From Salvator merianae (lineage: Eukaryota; Chordata; Lepidosauria; Squamata; Teiidae), in the NCBI GenBank assembly GCA_003586115.2, contig QVOM02000112.1, forward strand, positions 104,200,941-104,264,940: 64,000 bases of DNA, read 5' to 3'. Below are positions 34,055 to 44,140 of the stretch, in pieces. Each line of letters starts with the position of its first letter. Position 1 is the first letter of the stretch. The position numbers were made by a program, and so were the translations under genes. The notes below the pieces were generated by a model. That model saw nothing but the letters and a program-made list of their open reading frames with translations. It did not search any database and had not been told where the DNA came from.

Positions 34055-34759
34055 CTAAAAATGCAAAAAAGTAGGTTTTCAGTAACAAGAATAAACATGA
34101 TTAGAACTCCCACACCATTAAGGACAACTTTAAGTGATTATCCATGTATCTGTGTGAGAACACAACTGTAACTGTGAAAGAGAAAAGTGTTCTTAAGTGT
34201 TTCAGGTTTATGTTACTAGCATGGGACAGTTTTTTTCTTCATAAGAAAGGATGATCATATTTTAAGATAGCACCTGACATATTTTTAAAATAAATTTCCA
34301 CTAACTGATGTAAAATGTTCAATGTTAATACAAAACCAGCACTACATAGAAAGGGGAAAAAATTCACATCTTCTTCAACAGCTTCAATGACCTAAGTCCT
34401 GTGGCTTAATATCTCACATTTTTCGGCAATAAAATCTGGCAAGAGCAAGTTCTCTTTTTCCATGCTGCCCACTGGATCTGGAGGAAAGACAGAGAAGGAT
34501 GATGCCTATTCTGCATTCAGAATGCTACCCACCAAACAGATTATCACTGAGGAATTTGGCATTCAATAGTATCTTATTTATGAAAAAAAAAGCAACAACA
34601 AAAGATTGTGAAACCTTGACCTTCATTAAGAGAAACTGGTTTCCAGCTACAGCATCTTATGTTATTTTACGGCATTCATGCTTTTTTTTTTTTTAAAGCT
34701 TTCACTTTATAAGTTCTCTTTTACCTATAACACCCACATTGTTACATGGCAGGGGTTCT

Positions 34760-34871
34760 CCAAGTTGAATTTTGTTTCTGCAGATGTTCTGTCACCAGGC
34801 TAGGTAGCATCATCAGTGATGCTACCCAGCCTAGTGGCTAAATGTTTACAGAAACAAGATTGCATTCAGGC
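34760..34871. repeat. Hairpin repeat in GTF3A intron 2
   Basis: CACCAGGCTAGGTAGCATCA is followed after four bases by TGATGCTACCCAGCCTAGTG. Similarity continues outward (TTTTGTTTCTGCAGATG and ATGTTTACAGAAACAAGAT), giving a foldback of about 110 bp. Confidence 0.65.
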
Positions 34872-35305
34872 TGCATCCAGACAGGGTAATTATTTCATAA
34901 TTGTACCTGATTTGCCAGATATGATCACAGTGCTTATGATGCAATCTGGAATATAGACCCAATTTCCTGGGTTATCATTAATCCGTTAAAATTAACTCTC
35001 ATAGTGCAATATCCTGTTATTCTATAACTGCAGGTCTGTCTGGATTACTGTACAAGAAGTGCAGCAAGCACTTGGTACAAGCTGTTACTACCTGGGAATA
35101 CTTCACGTGATACTATTGATCACCTGTATAGTGCAATGGGAGGGTTAGGTCACATGGAAAGAAGATCTCACAACTTTAATGACACTGTGATGTGGGGCAA
35201 ATGCTAAAACATGGAGTATCGATCTAATGTCTAGATAATGTGTGATAATTCCAGATGTGCTTTATACCAGTAAATTGATAAACTGCAGAATAAATAAGGG
35301 GCAGC
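34858..35305. repeat. Decayed DNA element, GTF3A intron 2
   Basis: Starts GGCTGCATCCAGACAGGG. The right part (ATAAACTGCAGAATAAATAAG, then GGCAGCC) matches 14270-14310 and, inverted at its end, the GTCTGGATGCAGCC near 10310. Ends are approximate. Confidence 0.45.
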
Positions 35306-35885
35306 CTCAGCTCAGAGAACTCCAATGTAACACTCTAACCTTCATCTACAGATATTCTACTACAGAAAGACCCATGTTCCTAATCTAACTCAGGGCCCCC
35401 TGATCTTCGTGTAATAATGAGTTCTATTCAATAAATGACTGTTGGGGGATTACAAAGAAACATAGAAGTTGGATCCCATATATAGCTTCTTGCTTCAGAA
35501 TTGTACTTAGCACTGAGAAGGGAATGAAGGGAATATGACAGATGGACAATCCTGGATATTTTTCAAAGGCCAGAAAAAGAAGAACTGCTATGAGAATGAC
35601 AGCTGAAAATAAATCAATCAGCTGGGCACTTGTTCCACTTGCTTTGGAAACTCTTACAATTGGCAGAGAAGATCTTGGAAGGCACCTCTGCCTACGGGCT
35701 TTTGGGAATGCCTGATCTAATCAACTAATAGTCTAAATATTAAAACATTATGAAATGTCATTTTAAAGTGCTTGGGAATGTCACCCATCCCTGTTCTTAT
35801 GCTGGCAATCTGCAGAGCTACAGAATTCAGCCTCAAGTTTTGATGGATGCCTCCCTCACCCTTCCCCACCTGAGCTCATACTTAC

Positions 35886-35986
35886 TCAAAAGGTTTCTCT
35901 CCAGTATGTGTAAGAAAGTGTCGTTTAAGATGGAAGTCTCTAGTGAAGCCTTTACCACAGCCTTCATAATCACAGACAAAGGGACG
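35886..35986 (-). CDS. GTF3A: GTF3A exon 2, finger 2
   Basis: 101 bp, acceptor TTATTAG, donor GTAAGT-like (GTAAGT/GAGTAAG context). Enters in phase 0 and leaves in phase 2. Encodes [33 protein letters not shown]: finger 2 (C81, C86, H99, H103) with a canonical TGEKPF linker. Confidence 0.95.
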
Positions 35987-37254
35987 CTAATAAAAAAGAG
36001 ATAAATTCAGTTTGTTCTTGCATACCCCACTACTTCTAGAAAAGATTTGCTCTCCCACAGAGAATGCCATACTTCATACTCCCCAGAAGCCAGGCTACAG
36101 GCTTGTAGAAAATAAGACAAACACACATAATCATCCTGCTAGCTTGATTGCCCTATTCATTTTTTTTCTTTTCCCAACAAAACTGTAACTTTTCCCCCAA
36201 ACACACTGGGCTGTTTCTCCCTTGGTGACACTGATCTAATGCTTCCTTCAATCACTATCTCAGAACACTGACTCCATCTCCAGTAGCTAGCATGCCAGAT
36301 AATACTCTTAACCTTTATTTTAATTCTGATTTACACTTGAGCTATGGAGCTAATGGCAGGAAGAAACAAGCTTCAATACATGATATAAAAGGCTACAAAG
36401 CTAACTGCACAATCTCCTAGTAGTTCAAAGAGATCCTGAAATCCAAGGCTAATGATGGAAAATTGCTGCATTATGAATACTAATAAGCTGTCCAACCTTC
36501 CTCTGGACTGAGCTTGATACCCAGCATGGTAGCTGCTAAGTAACAATGCCAGTACCATCACTCTTGGTTGGTGTTCTCCCCAGTTATTCAGGAAACATAC
36601 CTCATTCCGGCAGCAGGAATGGCTCCACAGTCTCAGGATAGGCATTTGGCTGTTCTGGTACAGCCTTCCCATGCTGGCTCCAGAGATCACAGTCTCCAGT
36701 GCCACTTCCAGGTCTGCCCAGCACTAAGAACTGAAGTTCCTAGCCTCAGTTTCCCCTGGGGACCCATTTCAGTGGTGCAATCTGGTGCACCTCCAAAATC
36801 ATTCCCCCTGCTAAACCAGAACAGAGAGGCATGTGCACCTCCACATGTCTCCCTGGGCCAATCTAGGCACTCCTGGAACAGCAGGAGACCTGTATAGGTG
36901 GTATAAGTGGCCATTTTGGCAGCCTAGACATCCAAATGTGGATGGAGCAGCCCAGGGAGGGACAGGGCCCCCTCTCTTCTGTTCTAGCATACAGAAGAAA
37001 GAGGCCTGAAGAGGCCTGACTTCAACATTGGGACAGACTATTGGTAAGTGTGAAAAGGTCCTTAGGGAGGACAGGTATAGAAAAGGTAGTCAGCAGCTAC
37101 CTGTGTTACTAGTGACCTGGGGGCAGCACGAAAATATAACAAGAAACTATATGAATCACAATGTTGTATGTATTCTGTATACCCCTACCCTAATAGGAAA
37201 TGTTTACTTGGGTGAATATGTTCCTATTGAGAGATCCTTGCCAAGGGAAACAAT

Positions 37255-37434
37255 GACCCTTTCTGCACTTTGACTTATTGTGGATTATATCCCAGAATAG
37301 GGACCTGCTATCCACATGCTAGTGCAAACTATGAAAGGTCTTGCCCAGGGCCTACCATAGTCTGCACTAGCATGCAGATGGCAGGTCCCTATTCTGAGAT
37401 ATAATCTGGAATAAGTCCAAGTGCAGAAAGGGCC
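37255..37434. mobile_element. Palindromic MITE family A, complete, GTF3A intron 1
   Basis: 180 bp whose two halves are near reverse complements. The left half contains CTTTCTGCACTT, TTATATCCCAGAATAGGGAC and CACATGCTAGTGCAAACTAT; the right half mirrors these and ends AAGTGCAGAAAGGGCC. Further copies are at 9823, 47940, 54120 and 54699-55048. Confidence 0.8.
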
Positions 37435-37754
37435 AAAGAAACCTTAAATGCTGGCAATGTAGCCCAGATCCATCGCTCCTTTGTAGTCTCATGGCGATAT
37501 CTATTTGCGCTTGCAATCTTTTTTTTTTTTTTTTGAGTATACAGGTTCATACTGGAAAAATATTTTATTGTTATGGTTTTTCTGGAAGAAGGATGGCCTT
37601 TTAAGAAAAATATGGTGAAAATATTTTTTTGTTTCTAGCCTTGATGCATCTGCTACAGAGATTCACGCGATCATCCTAGGTAGGAACCAGGTCCCATCCA
37701 TAGCCCTGAAACTTTATTTCGAAACATGTCCAAACATGCTACTAGCGCGTCATG

Positions 37755-37855
37755 TCCAATAGGAACGTCCGTGCAAGGGCGTCATCTACTCCTACAACCA
37801 ATGACGAGCGACACTATGTCCGATTGGTAACCCATCCAAAGCCAGTATCCAATAG
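37755..37855. promoter_or_regulatory. Cluster of four CCAAT boxes, GTF3A intron 1
   Basis: CCAAT at 37756-37760, 37798-37802 and 37849-37853, plus the inverted form ATTGG at 37823-37827. Spacings are about 42, 25 and 26 bp. Such arrays are typical NF-Y sites. It lies in the CpG-rich start of intron 1, about 150 bp inside the exon 1 donor. Confidence 0.5.
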
Positions 37856-37859
37856 AAAA

Positions 37860-38400
37860 CTCTGCTTCACCCTGCACTTCCTGATTTGTCTCCCCGCTAA
37901 ACCAGGCCCTAAGGTTTTACTTCCACGCTTTGCCAGCCCATAACGCCCTGAGAGGAGGAGGCTCCTTTTCCTGCCCGCCGGGCCCTTGGCCCGCCACACC
38001 CAGCTCACCTCGCCCGTGTGCCCACAAAGGTGCGCGTCGAGCTTCCAGCCCTTATTAAAAGTGGCGTCGCAATCCGGAAAAGAGCAAATGAAGATGTTGT
38101 TACGGAATGGCGGGGGCGGGCGGCGGCCGCTGGGGATCCTTTCGCTCGCAGAATCTGACGGGCCGAGCTTATACTGCAGCGGCTGAGCCAGGGAGGCGGC
38201 AGCTTCCTTCTCAGCAATGAACTCCTCGCCGGCCATGCCGTCTGAGCGCCACGGACGGAACCATATGGCACTGGTTGCCCGCCTCCAAGGCGGCTGGCTG
38301 GCTGGCTGGCTGGCCTATCCGTTGTTCGCGAGCGTGCGTGGCGGCGGTGCCCCGTCTGTCATTTCCCCTTCCGCCCTTAAGGAAGATGGCGTTCCTGGGA
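37860..38400 (-). promoter_or_regulatory. GTF3A: GTF3A CpG-rich promoter region
   Basis: A CpG-dense block centred on exon 1, running from the start of intron 1 to about 38400. A GGCT tetranucleotide run (38291-38313) lies about 55-75 bp upstream of the ATG, in the likely 5' leader or core promoter. No TATA box is clear. Confidence 0.65.
38009..38236 (-). CDS. GTF3A: GTF3A exon 1, start and finger 1
   Basis: Transcription factor IIIA, the nuclear protein that binds the internal control region of 5S rRNA genes, recruits TFIIIC/TFIIIB for RNA polymerase III, and also binds 5S RNA. Exon 1 encodes residues 1-76 from the ATG at 38236 (G at -3 and G at +4). A basic, Pro-rich N-terminus is followed by finger 1 (C51, C56, H69, H73) and a TGE linker at the donor GTGAGC. 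The frame stays open upstream of this ATG for over 20 codons, so a non-AUG start, as used in the human gene, is possible. The nine exons total 1110 bp including the stop, giving 369 residues (human about 365), nine C2H2 fingers and no breaks. Confidence 0.93.
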
Positions 38401-39906
38401 GCTAGGGAGGAGATCCATCACTTCTAATAAAACCAATTAGTTCCTTTACCCCATTGTCAGAATTAAATTAAAATACTGTGTTGCATTTATGTATGAGATT
38501 ATTTCCTGTGGAATAACAAATGATAATGGATTCGTTTTCTTCTTATTATCATTCGTTTTATCCGGTATTCAGTACACTATTCAGCGACAACGTTCGTATT
38601 CTGCCTAATAGCATGAATGTATTATTTGTTTAATTGACAGTAATTTGTCTCATTTGTAACCCTCCTTTCCACCTGTGATCTCTTGACGTGTCAATCCTTT
38701 CAAAGTATTAAAAAAAGAAAAAAAAAACACCCTCATAAATTATATAGAAACAGATACTTTAAAATTTCTCAGCTGAATACAACTCAAAAAGCTCAAGTGT
38801 TTTCATGGGTCCCAGAAAACATGCGTTTTTAAATGTGCTTATATAGTGCTATGATAGGAAATTGAATATATCCATGAGGATATATTGAACTTGAGGTGCA
38901 GCAGCAACAGTGAAGGCCTTGCAGAATGTCAGGCATAAATCTCTCCGTGGGGAGTGTGAAGTCCTTGAAATACTTGACGAGAAGCAGGACTAACAGCACA
39001 GAAGGCTCTCAGGCATGTTTCTGGGCTTTGCTGTCAGTGTGTAAGTGACTGTGCTGGTCCAGGTCCTCCATTCATACTGGCTGTTAGGGTCTCAAGGCAT
39101 TATTTGCAAGTAGCAATTTGGGCATTTGGCAAATAAAAATAGTACTTCAGACCCCTATCACACAGTACTGTTGAAGCAAGTGTTCAAGCTGCTTTTTTTT
39201 TTTTTTTTTTTTTAAGACTCATTAGAACATTCCCTGCCAAATTGTCCACTATTTTGAGACTGAAAAAAGACTTAACTGGAGATATACAGCACCCAGAGCC
39301 TCCATCATGAATAGTGAGGCTCCAAGTCAAAACAAAATCTGAGACGCCAGAAAAAAATGATAAACATCTATTTTTTAAAAAATAAAAATAGCACATGTTG
39401 CAATATAATCTCTTTGTAAACTGGATTATTGTTTAACTTGTAGCTGTAGAGCTTTACATGGACTCTGCTATAAAATTTCAATTTAAGTCAATGAAAAAAA
39501 TTGTGTTGTATACTTTCAAAGAGAAAGCTAGTGTTATTAGAACTTGGACTGAAGCTGAACTGGTGAGGTTTTGTCAAATGTCACTGCAGTGCTTTAATGC
39601 TTTAATGAGATCGCAAAAATCAAAGATTTTTTGTAGTTTTTTTAAAATTTATTTTTCTATACCATTATTCTCCCTAAGGTTCCTGAGTGATTTACACATT
39701 TGTTTTTTTAAAAAAATACAATAAACAAATTCACTCCTTTTCAGATGCAAAACTGAGGGAAGTGGGAGAGAGGCCACAACTGGGAACTAAAGGATGGCCT
39801 CCTTTCCTCCCCTTAGGCACAAAGAATCTTTTGGTGCCTTCTGCTGGTGGCAGCTGGGAGAGGAAGGGAATACCTCTGAGAATCAGATGGAGGGGGTTCC
39901 CATCTT
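38401..39906. other. Intergenic, upstream of GTF3A
   Basis: AT-rich, with an A/T homopolymer of about 22 bases near 39190. No divergent gene partner of GTF3A is seen. Confidence 0.5.
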
Positions 39907-40306
39907 GGGCCCCATCCAGACAGGAAATATATAGTGCCATTATATCTGTGGCAACCTCACCATAGTTCTACTATATCCCTCCTAAATCCTGCTATAGCCT
40001 ATTGCATGAAAACCTGATTCTGATGGAGGATTTTCCTGAAATAGCGCTATAACTTACCGTGTGGAGAGAGCTGCCATCCTGGAAGTGACCACTATGCATG
40101 TGCAGGGGCCGAAAAAAATGACTGCACATACACAGTGGTGGCGATCACACACTTCCAGGTGTTTTGCGCCAGTGAAATACCCAGATGTATGCATCACTAA
40201 AATGTGCAAAGACAGTGCTGTCCCCCATGCTGCCTAGCCAACAGGTGATATTTCCAGAGAGAACAGATATTAGCGAGATATTCAGTCAGCATCTGGAACC
40301 AGCCTT
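39907..40306. mobile_element. DNA element family D, inverted copy
   Basis: Begins GGGCCCCATCCAGACAGG and ends ATCTGGAACCAGCC. The interior matches 7000-7540 in reverse (CACTTCCAGGTGTTTTGCGC, then CAACAGGTGATATTTCC). Confidence 0.6.
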
Positions 40307-41307
40307 GGAGGCAGTTGGGGAAGGTTTTAACATTCAGGTGTTCTTGATATAAATAAAATAAAATGTTTTGAACAAAGCTGCTTGAATTGTCTTGCTGGCT
40401 TTCCATCTTTCCACCCTTGGAAGGCCCAGGTATCAACTGCTGGGAATCCAAGTAGCAGTCACTGATCTAAAAAGTTAAAGTTGTACTATGAAACTATGAA
40501 AGTGACTATAAATGAGCATTTCCTTGGTGCAAAGATTTAGCACTGATGTGTATGATAGGAGCAAAAGCCATTGCTTTTTCCCATGTCACAAGAATAGGAC
40601 TGCCTATTCTTTAGCCATATCTCTTCCAGTACTTCAAACTGAATGCTTTCCTGAGTAAATAATCAATAGATGAAATAAGTCAATGCTTTGTCTGTTCTGT
40701 ACATAAAACAAAAAGCACTTTTTTTGCCCAAGGTGATGCTGCAAAATCTCACGGGAACCAGGAGAGCAAGATTAAGTAGACAGAAAAATAAAATTCCTCT
40801 TCATGCATTTTTATGGGCTTATGTGGGAAGCTAACAAGAGAAAACAAGAGATGCTAAAAGCAGATTGCCTTTGTTAATTGTGGGATACGACAACTTATAA
40901 ATAACTTACCTAACCTGTTTTTAGGCATTGTTGAAGCAAATTTAACTTTTCATGATTGTATGGGCAAATGCTCACCATCGCAACCTGTTTTCAAAAATAT
41001 AGTGTCTAAAGATATCCCAGTTGTGTCTTTGTTCCCATTTATCCAACTTGCCATTACCTTACTTTTTCCACTTCTTTTAGCCTTGCCAAGTACAATACTT
41101 TCCCCTAGCCCTTCATTTGCTTATATCACCTGCCCTAAATATACCATACATTTCTGCTTGATGGTAATTACCTCAAGGTAATTGGATATGGCATGTGGAC
41201 TGTGATGTGCAAACTTTCTGCGTCTTCTGAGGACATGGGCAAATCCCACTTCCTTTTTTAAAAAAAAATCTGCAACAAATCCTGTTATTCAAATAGCTGC
41301 ACGACTA
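40307..41307. other. Intergenic, nothing recognised
   Basis: 1 kb of AT-rich DNA with no supported gene or clear repeat. Confidence 0.45.
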
Positions 41308-41480
41308 AGTATGTAAATAAGTAGCCGTAGTTCAATAGAGCAAACTGCCTGGAAAGCAGAAGGTCACCAGTTTGATCCCCAACCTTTCTCCAGAAGTAGG
41401 CAATGGCAAACAACTTCTGTATCTCTACCAAGAAAGCTGCATAGATGGTACCCAACAACAACAACGAAGTATGTAAACAA
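41308..41480 (+). mobile_element. Sauria-type SINE with target-site duplication
   Basis: The body spans 41321-41466: GTAGCCGTAGTTCAATAGAG (A-box region), GTTTGATCCCC (B-box region), CAACTTCTGTATCTCTACCA and a CAACAACAACAA tail. It is flanked by AGTATGTAAATAA (41308-41320) and AGTATGTAAACAA (41468-41480), a 13-bp direct repeat with one mismatch. That is the signature of LINE-driven insertion. Confidence 0.85.
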
Positions 41481-41499
41481 ATGATGGAGAGGCTATTCT

Positions 41500-42240
41500 C
41501 TGCCATGCTTTGTCAACCGATCAAGACCGTTCCCTGGGTTGGATGCCAACTCTGCTAGATTTTTGGGGAATCCTGACTGGAAAGCGAGAGAAGAAAAATC
41601 CAGATCATAGAGGCTGAAAGAAAAGTAAAGTCCATGCATCCAAAGTTCTAGGAACCTGAAGGCTCTATTGTACAAAGATCCAGGTGCCTGGATTTTTTGA
41701 AATAAAAATTTTAAAATATTAAAGCTCATTGCACGAGGGAAGGATGAAAATCACACTGGAGAATGCCCCAACAAGTGGGCAAGGAGGGTAGATGAGAGAC
41801 ATTGTTATGGCAGTTGAATCCTTGGAAGGATATGCAAAACCTCTGCATGTTCTCCTTGGAGAGGTTTTGCATATCCTTCCAAGAATCCATCTGTCACGGC
41901 AATGTTCCCCATCCATCCACCCCTAACCATTTATTCTTGCTAGGGCATTTCCCCACCACAGTTTTCACCGTTCCTCTTTGCTTGCACAGCAGGCTTAAAT
42001 TTTTTAAAAACATTTCTTGCAGAAAATCCAGGAACTTAGATCTTTGCATATAGGAAGATGCATATATATATGTATCTGGATCCAGCTCCCCCCCCCCCCA
42101 TCTATAAGCAAAGATCCACATATCTGGGTATTTCTATTTAAACACACTGGTATACAAAAGGTCAATTTATCCAGATACCTAGATTTTTTTAAGGAAAAAA
42201 ATTCAGGCTGTGCACAAACTAGCTACTATGTTCCCAAGCC
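41500..42240. repeat. Long inverted repeat with near-perfect core
   Basis: Core arms are 41810-41844 (GAAGGATATGCAAAACCTC at its end) and 41860-41890 (GAGGTTTTGCATATCCTTC), separated by about 15 bp. Pairing continues outward with increasing divergence: AATGCCCC near 41763 against GGGCATTT near 41943, and AAGATCCAGG near 41676 against CCTGGATTTT-type sequence on the complement of about 42025. There is no coding content. It may be a large foldback element. Confidence 0.6.
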
Positions 42241-43721
42241 ACCTTTACAGGCTTCTTATGGCTCCACATTTTTCTGCTCTTTTTTTCCTGCCATGCTAAG
42301 TCTGTAAGGAAGGTTTACAAACATAGTAAGTATGGCACACAGCCTCCAGTAATTTAGTTGAGCATTTATAAAGACACACAAAAAAAATGCAGAGTGTTTT
42401 GATTTCATGACTATTTTCTTTTCTATTCTTACTAACTGCTTGCCATTGCTTCTGATTTTACTTTGTCTACTGTACTGTTTAATCTGGATTCTTCTATCTA
42501 TTTCACTTGGATTTCCCCCCTATGTTCCTCCCAATACTCAAAGATTCAAGGATCTGAGTTTAAGGATGTGTTCAGCCCACTGATTTTTAAGATCACCTGC
42601 ATAAAAGGAGCTAATAATTCCTGGGCACAGGAAAAAAGCCTTCCACACAGTTCCCACTGAGGCAATTAGAGATGCAACTGCTCACTGATTGGCCACTCCC
42701 CGCCTCTCTGTTGAAGCAATTGCCAAGTCCTTAACTGCCAGGCTATTCTGTTTGCAAAATAAACCTCAAGTCTCTCTCTCTCTCTCCTCCCTCCCTGTTA
42801 TAAGAAATCCAGTGTACTTTTGAAATGTAAAGAAGGCAATGTACGAGCTCGCTGGTACCCCTCCTTCCTTCTCTGTTTCCCTGATGCCTTAATGAAACGT
42901 TTCACTCATTTTTTCTCTCCCATGCCTCCTACTAAAGTTCAGTGTGCTTTTTAAGGACAGAAGGCAGGATAGGAGTTATTTTTCCTTCAATTTCCAAAGG
43001 TTTCCTGGCACTGAAAAGAGCTCACTGGTACCCTTCCCTTCCTGTCCTATTATCTGAAGGGTTCCTTCAAGGCTGTGATTCTTTGAAGCACTCCCCGCTC
43101 AGCTCTAAGGTGACCAGAGAACACTGAAAAGGTGAACATGAAAGAGTTGACCCAGGCAACTGCGGAGAGGCGTGAGGGCAACTTCTGGGGAAGACTTTGT
43201 GGACTCCCCGGCTTACATTCACTCGAAAGATGACCAAAATAGCCTGTCTGAAAAAGAAAAGAAGAAATTTGCCATGCTAGGGAAGAAGGACTGAGTGTAC
43301 TGATTGGTGGGGAACGTGGTGGCACTGCCTTTAGGGCCCGGAGAGTTGGTTAGCGAATCACAGGGGACCAAATCCACAGTGCCAGCAGTCAATCAGACAT
43401 CTGCAGCCAACCCCCAAGGAAAACCTGATGCTGCAACAAGACCTTGGCTGCATTATAAACAGCATCAGTTGCCCACATTTAACGTGGATTTCTCTAGAAA
43501 ATGAGGATAGGGGAGAAACACAGAGAAGATCTTTAAAAAAAATGATACAAATCTATCTGCCTACATGTAACTGCATCCTTAGTAACTATCACCTGGTTTG
43601 TAATTCAAAAGTATCTTTCTTCTTTCTCTGACTCCTTCTTAGTGCCCAATTTCCACATATGTATTTTACTGCAGGAAAGACCATTACTTTCATTAGTCTG
43701 ATCTTTGTTGTCAAGAAAATA
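42241..43721. other. Intergenic, nothing recognised
   Basis: Contains a short TC dinucleotide run (42771-42786). No supported gene or identified repeat. Confidence 0.45.
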
Positions 43722-44140
43722 TTCATAGAATCATAGCGTTGGAAGGGTCCTCCAGAGCCATCAAGTCCAACCCCCTGCTCAGTGCAGGATTCACTAAAGC
43801 ATCCCAGACAGATATCTGTCCACCCTCTCCTTGAAGACCTCCAGCAAAGGAGAGCTCACCACCTCCTGTGGCAACCCATTCCATTGACTGATCGCCCTTA
43901 CTGTCAGAATTTTTTTTCTAATATCTAGTCTGTATCTACTCCCTTGAAGTTTCATCGCATTGTTGCTAGTCCTTCCTTCTTGTGTCAATGAGAATAAGTC
44001 CAATTCCTGTACACTGTGACAGCCCTTCAGATACCTGAAAACAGCTATCGTGTCTCCTCTCAGTTTTCTCTTCTGCAGGCTAAACATTCCTAGATCCTTT
44101 AACCATTCCTCGTAGGACAAACATATTCTTATTCCTCATG
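43722..44140 (-). mobile_element. CR1 LINE 3' fragment
   Basis: The - strand frame 44120-43794 reads like the last part of CR1 ORF2: LQKRKLRGDTIAVFRYLKG, SRYRLDIRKKILTVRAI and SQWNGLPQEVVSSPLLEVFK. Beyond it is the CR1 tail, with TCATAGAATCATAG on the + strand at the 3' terminus. It is 5'-truncated, which is usual for CR1. Confidence 0.88.

Noticed and set aside
43794..44120. 108-codon - strand frame as a host gene
   Set aside because: It is the end of CR1 ORF2, followed by the CR1 3' tail.
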